Of a stretch of DNA of 64,000 nt, positions 15,049 to 24,508 are shown one piece after another. Under the pieces are notes generated by a model. It saw only the letters and a list, made by a program, of their open reading frames with translations, searched no databases and was not told the origin of the DNA. The first letter of the stretch is position 1; each line of letters begins with the position of its first letter. Source of the stretch: JANMDU01 sp031418715 (GTDB lineage Bacteria > Pseudomonadota > Gammaproteobacteria > Burkholderiales > Burkholderiaceae_C); contig JANOJL010000060.1 of assembly GCA_031418715.1 (NCBI GenBank), positions 1 to 64,000 on the forward strand, written 5' to 3'. The position numbers and the translations under genes were made by a program.

Positions 15049-17106
15049 TCAAGCTGGATTTTCCGGAGATTTCTCGGCAGTTTCTTCGTTCACATCCATC
15101 ACCAGATGCACACCAACAGCAGGTTCATCATCCTCAGTCTCGTCTTCGCTAGGCGCATCGGTGGCTGCCACATCCAAGCGCTCCAGCAGCGTACCGCTAA
15201 CATCTAGCATCAGCAAATCCATCTCGCCCAAGCGCACCTTCACGCGCGCACCTCGCGGCAAGCTGGCTGTACCCGCCACATTCAGCACCAAGGGAATGTC
15301 TTCTGCGCGAACGAGGCCGTCTTTCATGACATTCGCTACCAATTCAGTGATGCCGCGTTGTTGCACATAGCGCATCGTCCAATAGCGCTCCATGCCGTTT
15401 TGGAAATCGTTGTAGGCTGTGTATGCCGCATCAAAACCGCTCACGATGCCAAACAGTTCGGCATCTTTCGGCTTGAAAGGCGCTACCAGCGGGGCTGTAG
15501 TGCCATGCCGCACGCAAGCGATCAACTGCCATTGGTTCACCAAATCCACGTACCTGCGCAGAGGCGAGGTGCTCCAAGCGTAGCTCTTCACGCCAATGCC
15601 CGCATGCGGCTGCGCCTTCGTTCCCATGCGCACTTTCACGCCCGGCGCGAGGCTGGCTTGCGAGCGGTAAATCCCCGGTACGCCAAATTTCGCGAGCCAT
15701 TGCCCCCAAGTGCTGTTGGCCAAAATCATGCATTCGGCGACGATCAAATCCAGCGGTGCGCCGCGCTTGCGTACAGTAATCTCCACCGATTCATCGCCGA
15801 CTGGTGAATCGCCTTTTACTGCCACACGGAAGTTGTAATCAGGGCGATTAAACGTCTCCGGTTTGCCGCGTACTTGTTCGCGTTGCGCCTTGAGATGAGC
15901 TGCCATTCGGTGTAAAAACGATAGCACTCCGCGCAGGTTATATAGCGGGGAATGGCTATTTTCGTTTAAATTTTTCACATCAGGAGCGTCTCCCATCAGC
16001 CACGCTTCATTCACGATGTGATCGAGCTGATCATGGCGCAGATTGTGCGCAATCGGTACGCGCTCTAACCGCGTTTCAGTGCTCTCCAGCTCCAGCGTAG
16101 CTTCGTTGATCTTCACATATAGCGAGAGCGCTGGGCAATTTTTCCCTTCGGCCAAGGTGTAGTGCTGCACCAGCGAATCAGGCAACATCGTGAGCTTGTG
16201 GCCGGGCATGTAAACGGTGGACAAACGATCCCGCGCTACTTTGTCAATCGCACCACCAGGCTGCATCGCAAGAGCGGGCGCGGCGATGTGGATGCCGAGT
16301 GTGATGTGCCCGCTACCTATGCCTTGCACGCTCAGTGCATCGTCAATCTCAGTGGTTTGGCTGTCGTCAATTGAGAAGGCCTGCACTGGCGCGAGAGGCA
16401 GTTCATCTGCAATCGCAGGTGCTTGCATATCTGCGAAACCCGTGCCTTTGGGGAAATGCTCAAAGGCAAAGCGCTGCCAATGAAACTCATAAGCTGAGCC
16501 AATCCCACCAGCATTTTTAAGCAAAGTCAAAGGCGCGGTTTGGGTGCTGCGCGAAGCTTCGACCACGGCTTTGTATTCAGGCGCATTTTTATCTGGTCTG
16601 AACAGGATTTTGTAGAGCTGCATCTTGATTGGCGCGGGGCAGCTACCGGTCGCTAAAGCCTGCGCCCATTCTCCAATTTGCAACGTGATTTGTTTTTTCT
16701 TCTCGATCGCTGCCAGCGCCTGCTGGACAATCTCAGCGCTGGCTTTTTTGAAGCGTCCCTTGCCTGAGCGACGAAAATAATGCGGCGCATTGAAAAGGCA
16801 CATTAAGCTGGCCGCCTGCTCCACCAAGCTGGCTTGGGCGTTGAAATAATCTTTCGCCAGATCAGCAAAACCAAATTCCTCATCGCTTGCAAATTCCCAA
16901 GCGAGATTCACATCCATCGTGGCTGCTAGAGCCGATGCCTCTTGCAGCATGACAGCGGGAGTAGGTTTCTCAAATTGCAGCAGCACCTGAGCCGACTTGA
17001 GCTTGACGCGCTTGCCTGAATCCATCTCCGCTTGCAAACTGCTCTCAGCCTGCGAGAGCACGCGTGCGGCAAGAAATTTTCCGCCTTCTTCAAACAATAC
17101 GTACAT
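15049..17106 (-). CDS. RNase II/RNB family 3'-5' exoribonuclease
   Basis: A 685-residue processive single-strand exoribonuclease of the RNB family. The catalytic RNB domain is marked by SIDDSQTTEIDDALSV (metal-binding aspartates) and GIHIAAPALAM. Further on are AWSTSPLRRYVDLVNQ, the conserved substrate-handling segment, and a C-terminal S1/OB-like part (GARVKVRLGEMDLLML). The length fits the RNase II-like branch rather than full RNase R. The start has GTAGGAACC before the ATG. It follows the FimV-like gene after five bases. A PRC copy at 15918-15963 is translated here in an unusual frame (PLYNLRGVLSF). The acidic C-terminal tail is poorly conserved. Confidence 0.92.
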   Translation of the reverse strand: MYVLFEEGGKFLAARVLSQAESSLQAEMDSGKRVKLKSAQVLLQFEKPTPAVMLQEASALAATMDVNLAWEFASDEEFGFADLAKDYFNAQASLVEQAASLMCLFNAPHYFRRSGKGRFKKASAEIVQQALAAIEKKKQITLQIGEWAQALATGSCPAPIKMQLYKILFRPDKNAPEYKAVVEASRSTQTAPLTLLKNAGGIGSAYEFHWQRFAFEHFPKGTGFADMQAPAIADELPLAPVQAFSIDDSQTTEIDDALSVQGIGSGHITLGIHIAAPALAMQPGGAIDKVARDRLSTVYMPGHKLTMLPDSLVQHYTLAEGKNCPALSLYVKINEATLELESTETRLERVPIAHNLRHDQLDHIVNEAWLMGDAPDVKNLNENSHSPLYNLRGVLSFLHRMAAHLKAQREQVRGKPETFNRPDYNFRVAVKGDSPVGDESVEITVRKRGAPLDLIVAECMILANSTWGQWLAKFGVPGIYRSQASLAPGVKVRMGTKAQPHAGIGVKSYAWSTSPLRRYVDLVNQWQLIACVRHGTTAPLVAPFKPKDAELFGIVSGFDAAYTAYNDFQNGMERYWTMRYVQQRGITELVANVMKDGLVRAEDIPLVLNVAGTASLPRGARVKVRLGEMDLLMLDVSGTLLERLDVAATDAPSEDETEDDEPAVGVHLVMDVNEETAEKSPENPA
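15918..15963 (-). repeat. PRC palindromic repeat inside the RNase II family gene
   Basis: On the minus strand it reads CCCCGCTATATAACC, TGCGCGGAG, TGCTATCG. Unlike other same-direction copies it is read one base out of phase from them, and the host frame stays open. Confidence 0.65.
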
Positions 17107-17111
17107 GGTTC

Positions 17112-19022
17112 CTACTTCTTATCCAGCTCAGCAGGCATGAAAGGCAGACCTCCCATTTGCGTGCCTGCCACATTGAAATCAACTGCGAAATTACCCGTTT
17201 TGACAACCGTCACAGCCTTCTCAGATTCTTGCACCTCGCGTTCTTCCAGCGTCACGTCGCTTGAGAACTCATAGTCCAAATCCAGCAAGCTCACCGTGGG
17301 CACAAAATCTTGCTCTACAAAGTGCTTCTCAGCGTGTGCTTCTGTTCGCATGGTTTGGCTCAGAGCCGCCGCCTGCGACTGCGCGTTGGCGGAATCAGAT
17401 GTCGCTTGCGCAAACTGCGAATCGTCCTGCACGAATTCAAGCAGTTCATACAGATCAAACAAGTCATGGTATGCCGGCAGCTGCACAAGCTTACGTCCCA
17501 ACAAAGGCCCTGCCAACCAAGAAGCCAAAGTGTAATGCGCATGCTCGCGCCCCTGCGTCCAGGCTGCACACAGCTCATTGGCTGCTCTTGCATAGCCGCT
17601 CAACCCCAGCACATTGGCATTGGGCTCATGCCAATAAGGTGCCATGCGATTGAAATGGACGCGATACTGTTTGCGCATTGATTCAAATTTATCACGCTGG
17701 TCTATTTGCTCGCAAATATGCATGTACTCAAGGTACGCCCACGCACAGGTGCCCGGGTCAGCCGCAATATGCTCCTCTAACAACCGCGCCGCGCCTTCTG
17801 GTCGTCCTAACACGCACAGGCCTGTAACGGCGGTGCGCAACTCGAGTAAATGTTCAATTGCACTTTCGCCACGATTCGGTGAAGTTCGTGTTTGCGAGAG
17901 CAGTTCAATGTTGACTTGATCTGGGTCATAGTTAGCGATCTGACCACCTATTCCAGCTTGCAGTTGCTGTTCTAGTAATTCCTGTTCAAAAGCGAGCTGC
18001 GCTTCATCATCAAACAGCATTTGAGTAGCGACATTGTCATTGTCACTGTCAGCATGTACTAAAGTCGAAGATGCCACACTACTAGACATGGCTGAAATTG
18101 CAGTGCGTGACTGTTGAAGCGTGGAGCTCAAGACATCTTGCCGCGACCGACGCGTTAGCATATTGCTTAGGACTCGTTTTGACATGCCAAGTAAACTACG
18201 GTCTTGTTCTTTGCGCGACAAAACCACCAATTCTTCTTCTGTTGGCAAACTCCCGGACTCATGCCATGCTCTGGGCAGTGCCCAGGCAGGCGTGATTTTT
18301 GGTACGCCACTTTGGGTAGTTTCTGCGACTGGTGTTGCAACAGATGCCGTTTCAATTGAAGTCAAATGAGGCGTTGGAATTGAAGCTGGTGCTCCTTGCT
18401 GCAAATCAGGGTATTCAGATAATTTTTTGGCGTCGTTCGTAAAGCTGGGCAAACCCGACAAGTCCGTAGAAAAATCGCTAGCCAGATCGGGAGAATCTTC
18501 TAGTGAAAAAACTGATCCTGTTTCGTGAAGATAAGAATGGGGTGTTTTGTCTTCCGTCAATTCAGGCGTTTGTTGAGCCAACATCTCAAGTTCGCGATCT
18601 TGCAAATGTACACGCTTGCACCGCTCCAACCACCACATTGCCCCCAAGCCAAGCAAGCCTACCGCACCTGCATACACCAACGGATGATTGAGCCGCTCAT
18701 CGCGAGCCTTAGATAGTTGAGCCTGCAATTCAACGGTTTGGGCTTTGGCCGCTGCTGCTTCGCGCGCCAAACTGTCTGCCCGCGCAAGCAAGCGTTTGCG
18801 CTCCGACTGCCTCTCTTGCGCAACCTCAGGTTCTAGACTCAAGCTTTCCCAAAGCTCACGCGCTTTTTCGCGCTCCATGACAGGCACGGGCTCAGTCACC
18901 ATCTCCATGCTGCCGCGCAAAACTGGCCGGGTCGCTTGGTCAAACGCCAAGGGATCTTGCAGTATCAGCCGCGCCTGCGTAGCGGCAGGTTTAGCAGCAA
19001 GATTGGGCGAGGATTCAGCCAC
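17112..19022 (-). CDS. FimV-like membrane protein with coiled coil and helical C-terminal domain
   Basis: A 636-residue protein not recognised with certainty. A GTG at 19022 with AAGGA upstream is the likely start. Residues about 45-110 form a charged probable coiled coil (EREKARELWESLSLEP, AREAAAAKAQTVELQ). One membrane helix follows (VYAGAVGLLGLGAMWWL, about 114-130). A long, low-complexity Ser/Thr/Asp-rich region comes next, then helical repeats (LLELRTAVTGLCVLGRPEG, LEEHIAADPGTCAWAYLEYM) that recall TPR or FimV C-terminal modules. It lies between lpxC and the RNase II family gene and is probably co-transcribed with the latter. A role in envelope or polar assembly is only a guess from the FimV-like layout. 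Confidence 0.6.
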   Translation of the reverse strand: MAESSPNLAAKPAATQARLILQDPLAFDQATRPVLRGSMEMVTEPVPVMEREKARELWESLSLEPEVAQERQSERKRLLARADSLAREAAAAKAQTVELQAQLSKARDERLNHPLVYAGAVGLLGLGAMWWLERCKRVHLQDRELEMLAQQTPELTEDKTPHSYLHETGSVFSLEDSPDLASDFSTDLSGLPSFTNDAKKLSEYPDLQQGAPASIPTPHLTSIETASVATPVAETTQSGVPKITPAWALPRAWHESGSLPTEEELVVLSRKEQDRSLLGMSKRVLSNMLTRRSRQDVLSSTLQQSRTAISAMSSSVASSTLVHADSDNDNVATQMLFDDEAQLAFEQELLEQQLQAGIGGQIANYDPDQVNIELLSQTRTSPNRGESAIEHLLELRTAVTGLCVLGRPEGAARLLEEHIAADPGTCAWAYLEYMHICEQIDQRDKFESMRKQYRVHFNRMAPYWHEPNANVLGLSGYARAANELCAAWTQGREHAHYTLASWLAGPLLGRKLVQLPAYHDLFDLYELLEFVQDDSQFAQATSDSANAQSQAAALSQTMRTEAHAEKHFVEQDFVPTVSLLDLDYEFSSDVTLEEREVQESEKAVTVVKTGNFAVDFNVAGTQMGGLPFMPAELDKK

Positions 19023-19037
19023 AGCGCAATCCTTGGC

Positions 19038-19970
19038 TTACCAAGCGGGCAACATGCGCGTAAAACCACTGGGCGCGCGCTGCGCATCTTCAAAACTCAC
19101 CACCTCATATGCCTGCGGCCGCGAGAGTAACTCGCGTAGCAGCAAATTGTTCAGTGCATGCCCAGAACGGAAGGCCGAGTAAGCAGCAAGCAGGGGCTTA
19201 CCTAAGCAATACAAATCGCCCATCGCATCAAGGATTTTGTGTTTCACGAATTCGTCGTCATAACGAAGGCCACCACTGTTGAGCACTTTGTAGTCGTCCA
19301 TCACGATGGCATTGTCCAAACCGCCGCCGAGCCCCAAACCTTTAGAGCGGAGTGTTTCCACGTCTTTGGTGAAGCCGAAAGTGCGTGCACGGGCAATGTC
19401 GCGCGCATAGTTGCCACTGGAAAGATCAAACTCGACGGCTTGGCCTGTGGCATCCACAGCTGGGTGGCCAAACTCAATTTCAAAGCTCAGTTTGAACCCT
19501 TCATAAGGCGACAGGCGTGCCCATTTGAGCTGTTCACCCTCACCTTGGCGAATTTCTACAGGCTCGAGCACACGCACGAAGCGTTTTGGAGAATTCTGCG
19601 TGGCAATACCTGCACTTTGAAGCAGGAACACAAAAGATGAGGACGAGCCATCGAGAATCGGCACTTCTTCTGCGGTGATATCAATGTAGAGATTATCGAT
19701 ACCCAATCCCGAGCAAGCCGAGAGTAAATGCTCAATCGTCTGCACACGGGCATTGGGCTGCCCAGGCGCGCTGATACTGGTGGCCATGCGAGTGTCTGTG
19801 ACGGAAACGCTGCTCACAGGAATATCCACTGGCTCGCCCAGATCAACCCGGCGAAACACAATACCCGTGTCCGCAGCGGCAGGACGCAACTGCAATTCCA
19901 CACGCTGCCCGCTGTGGACACCTACGCCAACGGCCTTGACGAGTGACTTGATGGTTCTTTGTAACAACAC
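19038..19970 (-). CDS. lpxC: UDP-3-O-acyl-N-acetylglucosamine deacetylase LpxC
   Basis: A zinc amidase that commits UDP-3-O-acyl-GlcNAc to lipid A synthesis. The GTG at 19970 begins the normal N-terminus (MLLQRTIKSLVKAVGVGVHSG). TIEHLLSACSGLGIDN carries one zinc His, and HKILDAMGDLYCLG carries the zinc His/Asp pair. The length, 310 residues, is normal. It is the last gene of the division cluster order. A strong hairpin separates it from ftsZ, so it probably has its own promoter in the 80-base gap or depends on read-through. Confidence 0.97.
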   Translation of the reverse strand: MLLQRTIKSLVKAVGVGVHSGQRVELQLRPAAADTGIVFRRVDLGEPVDIPVSSVSVTDTRMATSISAPGQPNARVQTIEHLLSACSGLGIDNLYIDITAEEVPILDGSSSSFVFLLQSAGIATQNSPKRFVRVLEPVEIRQGEGEQLKWARLSPYEGFKLSFEIEFGHPAVDATGQAVEFDLSSGNYARDIARARTFGFTKDVETLRSKGLGLGGGLDNAIVMDDYKVLNSGGLRYDDEFVKHKILDAMGDLYCLGKPLLAAYSAFRSGHALNNLLLRELLSRPQAYEVVSFEDAQRAPSGFTRMLPAW

Positions 19971-19987
19971 AATTCAATTTTAGTAGA

Positions 19988-20030
19988 CAAAAAGCATGAG
20001 GGCGTGAAGAGTTTCCCCTCCACGCCCTTT
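19988..20030 (-). terminator. Probable rho-independent terminator after ftsZ
   Basis: On the minus strand, GGGCGTG and CACGCCC (20021-20027 and 20000-20006) form a stem that can extend through GAG/CTC around GGGAAA. It is followed by a T-rich run (ATGCTTTTT). It lies in the ftsZ-lpxC gap and would end the dcw transcript. Confidence 0.65.
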
Positions 20031-20049
20031 AAGGGATTCAATTTGTGAA

Positions 20050-21288
20050 TCAATCAGCTTGTTTGCGCAGGAAAGCAGGGATTTCTAGATCGTCCATCCC
20101 GCCCGCCGAAAGCGCGTCCACTTTGGCTGTTGCTTGTGTGCGGTTGGTGCGCCAGACGCTAGGGATGTCCACACCGCTGTAGCCTGCGCCATGCGCTGAA
20201 CCCATACCCGAGCTGGCCACTGGACTTTGACCCACCACCTGGTTCACGGTTGGAATGGATGGCAAACCAAAAGCATCGTCAGTGCCAGTGCGCACCACTT
20301 GCATCGGCGGTGCAGTGCGGCGCGATCCTTGGCGGGATAGACCTGTCGCAACGACGGTCACGCGGATGTTGTCGCCCAAGTTATCGTCGTAAGCCGTGCC
20401 GTAGATCACATGCGCATCTGGCGAAGCATAGGCACGAATCGTGTTCATCGCTAGCTTGGATTCACTCAGTTTGAGCGAACCTTTCGCTGCCGTGATCAGC
20501 ACCAACACACCTTTCGCGCCAGACAGATCAATACCCTCCAGCAGCGGGCAAGCCACAGCTTGCTCAGCAGCAATTCTGGCGCGATCTGGGCCATTGGCTG
20601 CAGCCGTACCCATCATTGCTTTGCCGGGTTCGCCCATCACGGTGCGCACATCTTCAAAGTCCACATTCACATGGCCCGGCACATTGATGATCTCTGCAAT
20701 ACCGCCCACCGCGTTTTTCAGCACATCGTTGGCATGCGCAAAAGCTTCGTCTTGTGTGATGTCGTCACCCAACACTTCAAGCAGTTTCTCATTGAGAACG
20801 ACGATCAAAGAATCCACATTCGCTTCAAGTTCCGCCAAACCCGCATCAGCGTTGCTCATGCGGCGACCACCCTCCCAATCAAATGGCTTGGTGACCACGC
20901 CCACAGTCAGGATACCCATCTCGCGAGCCACGCGGGCGATCACTGGCGCTGCACCTGTGCCTGTTCCGCCGCCCATGCCAGCTGTGATGAAGAGCATGTG
21001 CGCTCCATCAATCGCCATACGGATTTCGTCTTCGGCACTTTGAGCACTGTCGCGGCCTTTGTCTGGCTTGCTACCTGCGCCCAGGCCAGATGTACCGAGT
21101 TGAATCGTCTTGTGTGCAGCGCTGCGAGCTAAGGCTTGCGCATCAGTATTCGCAGTGACAAACTCAACACCCTGCACGCCACAGGCGATCATGTGTTCTA
21201 CGGCATTACCGCCACCGCCGCCCACGCCGATCACCTTGATCTGTGTGCCTTGGTTGAATTCTTCTACTTCAATCATTTCAATACCCAT
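20050..21288 (-). CDS. ftsZ: Cell division protein FtsZ
   Basis: The tubulin-like GTPase that forms the Z ring. It has GVGGGGGNAVEHM (about residues 21-33), the tubulin signature GMGGGTGTGAAPVIA (about 104-118) and the T7-type segment NVDFEDVRTVM. After a variable linker, the C-terminal peptide DDLEIPAFLRKQAD is the docking tail for FtsA and ZipA. The length is 412 residues. The start is clear: AAGGAGATATCAC precedes the ATG. It is the last division gene before the terminator at 19988-20030. Confidence 0.98.
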   Translation of the reverse strand: MGIEMIEVEEFNQGTQIKVIGVGGGGGNAVEHMIACGVQGVEFVTANTDAQALARSAAHKTIQLGTSGLGAGSKPDKGRDSAQSAEDEIRMAIDGAHMLFITAGMGGGTGTGAAPVIARVAREMGILTVGVVTKPFDWEGGRRMSNADAGLAELEANVDSLIVVLNEKLLEVLGDDITQDEAFAHANDVLKNAVGGIAEIINVPGHVNVDFEDVRTVMGEPGKAMMGTAAANGPDRARIAAEQAVACPLLEGIDLSGAKGVLVLITAAKGSLKLSESKLAMNTIRAYASPDAHVIYGTAYDDNLGDNIRVTVVATGLSRQGSRRTAPPMQVVRTGTDDAFGLPSIPTVNQVVGQSPVASSGMGSAHGAGYSGVDIPSVWRTNRTQATAKVDALSAGGMDDLEIPAFLRKQAD

Positions 21289-21411
21289 GTGATATCTCCT
21301 TCAATGTTTGCGATGCTAAGGTGAGTTGTCTACGATTTCTTAAACTGCCGGGCCCTGCTCCAGGCCATCGGGGCGGGCTTGCGCCTGCTAAATAGAATTT
21401 ATGGAACATGG

Positions 21412-22641
21412 TTAGAAATTACCCACCACAAAATCTTTGAAGCGCGAAAAAGCAGTTTGCACAGAACCATTTTTTTGCGAAACTTTGTAGCCACGCATAC
21501 GAGCCATACGAGCCTCCTCGAGTAAACCCATCACAGTCGCTGCTCGCGGCTGCGCAACCATATCTGCTAAAGAAGCCCTGTATTGCGGCAATCCTCGGCG
21601 CACAGGTTTGAGGAAAATATCTTCACCCAACTCAAGCATGCCTGGCATCACGGAGCTTCCTCCCGTGATCACGATGCCCGAAGACAGCACCTCTTCGTAA
21701 CCCGACTCGCGAATCACTTGCAAAACAAGCTGGTAGATCTCTTCCACGCGCGGCTCAATCACGCCGGCCAAGGCTTGCTTGCCCAACATGCGTGGGCCGC
21801 GATCGCCCAAACCGGGCACTTCAACCTGCGTTTGTGGATCAGCTAAAAGTTGCTTGGCACAACCGTTTTCAACTTTGATGTCTTCAGCGTCTTTGGTAGG
21901 TGTACGAAGCGCCATCGCAATATCGCTGGTGATCAAATCGCCTGCAATTGGAATCACTGCGGTATGACGGATCGCGCCACCGGTGAAAATCGCGACATCT
22001 GTTGTGCCAGCGCCAATATCCACCATCGCCACACCCAAATCTTTTTCATCTTCGGTGAGCACGGCTTTGCTCGATGCATGAGGATTGAGCATGAGCTGTT
22101 CGACCTCTAGCCCGCATCGACGTACACACTTGATGATGTTTTCAGCTGCGCTTTGCGCCCCTGTAACCAAGTGAATCTTGGCCTCCAGACGAATACCGCT
22201 CATGCCAATCGGTTCGCGCACGTCTTGACCATCAATCACAAATTCTTGTGGCTCAACAAGAAGCAGCCGCTGATCTGTCGAAATGTTGATTGCCTTTGCC
22301 GTTTCCACCACACGCGCCACATCCGCAGCAGAGACTTCGCGATCTTTCACCGCCACCATCCCGCTCGAATTGATACCGCGGATGTGGCTGCCCGTGATGC
22401 CGGTATAAACACGGCTGATCTTGCAGTCCGCCATCAACTCAGCTTCCTTCAGAGCCTGCTGAATACTTTGTACTGTCGCATCAATATTCACCACCACACC
22501 ACGCTTGAGACCATTCCCGGCAGATACGCCCAAGCCCGCGAGCTTCAACTCGCCGCCAGCCAAGACTTCAGCCACCACGACCATGACTTTGGAAGTCCCA
22601 ATGTCCAAGCCCACAATCAAATCTTTGTATTCTTTTGCCAT
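21412..22641 (-). CDS. ftsA: Cell division protein FtsA
   Basis: Actin-like ATPase that tethers FtsZ filaments to the membrane. The phosphate-1 loop is GLDIGTSKVMVVVAE (about residues 11-25), the phosphate-2 loop VAMVDIGAGTTDVAIF, and the adenosine motif SGIVITGGSSVMPG. The C-terminus (SRFKDFVVGNF) is the expected amphipathic membrane-targeting helix. The length, 409 residues, is normal. It follows ftsQ after eight bases. A 123-base gap containing a GC-rich stretch separates it from ftsZ and may hold an ftsZ promoter. Confidence 0.98.
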   Translation of the reverse strand: MAKEYKDLIVGLDIGTSKVMVVVAEVLAGGELKLAGLGVSAGNGLKRGVVVNIDATVQSIQQALKEAELMADCKISRVYTGITGSHIRGINSSGMVAVKDREVSAADVARVVETAKAINISTDQRLLLVEPQEFVIDGQDVREPIGMSGIRLEAKIHLVTGAQSAAENIIKCVRRCGLEVEQLMLNPHASSKAVLTEDEKDLGVAMVDIGAGTTDVAIFTGGAIRHTAVIPIAGDLITSDIAMALRTPTKDAEDIKVENGCAKQLLADPQTQVEVPGLGDRGPRMLGKQALAGVIEPRVEEIYQLVLQVIRESGYEEVLSSGIVITGGSSVMPGMLELGEDIFLKPVRRGLPQYRASLADMVAQPRAATVMGLLEEARMARMRGYKVSQKNGSVQTAFSRFKDFVVGNF

Positions 22642-22649
22642 CTTTGCCT

Positions 22650-23474
22650 CTACTTCTTCTCAACCGTCGCGTTCACCACTGTGGAGACCCCACGCAAACG
22701 AATGGCATAACCCTCGCCATTGCGTAAATCAACAGATTCAATACGATCAAATCCTGAGCGCTGATAGGATTCAAGCACCTGCTTATGTGTACTGAGGAAT
22801 TTTTGCAACCGCACCTGCACTTCATCAGGGTTGCCTCGGCCCAATTCCATCTGCGTGCCACTGTCCAACTGCATGCGCCACGCACCGCGTCCACTCAGCT
22901 CAAGCTGTTCGATGACCAGCTCTAAGGGTTGAACCGCCTTAGACAGCTGCCGATACATTCCGAGTACAACCGCTGACTGCCCCTCAGCGCCCACCAAGCG
23001 CGGCAACTCATCGCTCTCAGCGTCACCCGCATTCGCCTCGAAGACTTCACCCGCGCTGTTAACCATGCGAGATTCGCTCTCTAAGCCCCAGAAACCCGCA
23101 CTGCGATGCTCCTCTAGATTCACGCGCAAGCGATTGGGGAACTCGCGGCGCACAGTCGCACGCCTCACCCATGGCACCGTCTCAAAAACACTCCGCGCCT
23201 GGAGCAAATCCAGTGTGAAAAAATTGCCGCTGATGCGAGCACCCACGTTAGCTTTCAAGGTGATCGCATTGTGGTGTGCGGTATCGCCTTCAACCACAAT
23301 GCGCGACACAGCAAATACCGGATGCGCCAGAGCCCAGCGCACAGCCAGCCCCACTGCTGCTGCGCAAGCCAAGGCACCCAGCAGCATCGCAGCAATGTTC
23401 ATGAGGCGCACATCCATAGGCAGTGCTGGCATATCGCCACCACGTATAGGGGACATGCGAACAGCAGCGCTCAT
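22650..23474 (-). CDS. ftsQ: Cell division protein FtsQ
   Basis: Bitopic divisome protein that joins FtsB/FtsL to the ring. It has a short cytoplasmic N-terminus, one membrane helix (NIAAMLLGALACAAAVGLAV, about residues 26-45), a POTRA domain (VSRIVVEGDTAHHNAITL) and the FtsQ beta domain. The length, 274 residues, is normal. Its ATG overlaps the ddl stop (ATGA), consistent with translational coupling in the dcw operon. Confidence 0.95.
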   Translation of the reverse strand: MSAAVRMSPIRGGDMPALPMDVRLMNIAAMLLGALACAAAVGLAVRWALAHPVFAVSRIVVEGDTAHHNAITLKANVGARISGNFFTLDLLQARSVFETVPWVRRATVRREFPNRLRVNLEEHRSAGFWGLESESRMVNSAGEVFEANAGDAESDELPRLVGAEGQSAVVLGMYRQLSKAVQPLELVIEQLELSGRGAWRMQLDSGTQMELGRGNPDEVQVRLQKFLSTHKQVLESYQRSGFDRIESVDLRNGEGYAIRLRGVSTVVNATVEKK

Positions 23475-24418
23475 GCACGCGCTCCATCTAGTGTGGCCGT
23501 TTCGAGCACATCAAGACACAACTGCTCATAGCTGATACCCGCTGCACGAGCTGACATCGGCACCAACGAATGCCCCGTCATGCCTGGCGATGTGTTGATT
23601 TCAAGCAAATAGGGCTTGCGCGTTTGCGCGTCGATCATCACATCCGCACGCGCCCAACCGCGACAATGCAGTGTGCGATACGCCTTGACAACCAACTCTT
23701 GAATCGCCTCCGCCTCGCCCAAAGGTAAGCCACAAGGTATCACGTACTTTGTACCCTCACCAAAATACTTGTTGTGATAATCATAGTTGCCATCAGGTGC
23801 AACAATACGAATCACCGGCAACGCTCTGGCACACTCGCCCGTCCCGATGATGGGGCAAGTGACCTCATCACCTGCAATGAATTGCTCACACAACACCAAC
23901 TCATCGTGCTTAGCGGCCAATTGATAGGCAGCTTCGCATTGCGCAGCTTCTGTGACTTTAGCGAAACCGATGCTTGAACCTTCCCGCGCTGGCTTCACAA
24001 TCATAGACTGTCCCATCTGCGCCAGCGCTAGCCATGCATCGCGTGTTTGCTGAGCGCTGCCCACCAAGCGCCAATCGGGCGTTGGCAAGCCCTCGGCACG
24101 CCAGATGCGCTTGGTCATCACCTTGTCAATGGCGACACTTGATGCCATCACACCCGATCCGGTGTAGGGAATACCAAGCAACTCCAAAGCGCCTTGTACT
24201 GTGCCGTCTTCACCATGGCGACCATGCAACGCAATGAAGCAGCGCTGAAAACCTTCTGTTTTGAGATCGCCGAGATCGCGCAGAGCGGGATCAAAGGCAT
24301 GAGCATCTAAGCCGCACGCCAATAGCGCAGCCATCACGCCTTGACCTGACATGAGTGAGACTTCTCTCTCTGCTGAGGAGCCGCCAAACAACACTGCGAT
24401 TTTTCCGTATTTGCTCAT
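23471..24418 (-). CDS. ddlB: D-alanine--D-alanine ligase
   Basis: ATP-grasp ligase that makes the D-Ala-D-Ala dipeptide used by MurF. Motifs are VLFGGSSAEREVSL (about residues 9-22), PTPDWRLVG, MIVKPAREGSSIGFAKV and LEINTSPGMTGHSLVP (metal-binding Glu and Asn). The length is 315 residues. Its position in the dcw cluster between murC and ftsQ fits the DdlB form. A gap of 96 bases to murC holds a PRC copy. Confidence 0.97.
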   Translation of the reverse strand: MSKYGKIAVLFGGSSAEREVSLMSGQGVMAALLACGLDAHAFDPALRDLGDLKTEGFQRCFIALHGRHGEDGTVQGALELLGIPYTGSGVMASSVAIDKVMTKRIWRAEGLPTPDWRLVGSAQQTRDAWLALAQMGQSMIVKPAREGSSIGFAKVTEAAQCEAAYQLAAKHDELVLCEQFIAGDEVTCPIIGTGECARALPVIRIVAPDGNYDYHNKYFGEGTKYVIPCGLPLGEAEAIQELVVKAYRTLHCRGWARADVMIDAQTRKPYLLEINTSPGMTGHSLVPMSARAAGISYEQLCLDVLETATLDGARA

Positions 24419-24434
24419 CTTTTTAAAGTGCCAA

Positions 24435-24475
24435 TCCCTGCGATTATTACGCAGTTTGCTCCTAATTTAGTAGCA
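24435..24475 (+). repeat. PRC palindromic repeat between ddlB and murC
   Basis: Reads CCCTGCGATTATTACGCAG, then TTTGCTCCTAATTTAGTAGCA. It is diverged on the left but closely matches the right half of the mutL copy. Confidence 0.6.
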
Positions 24476-24508
24476 TATTTTATGTTCAGGCCATTTTTGT
24501 GGTGTTTT

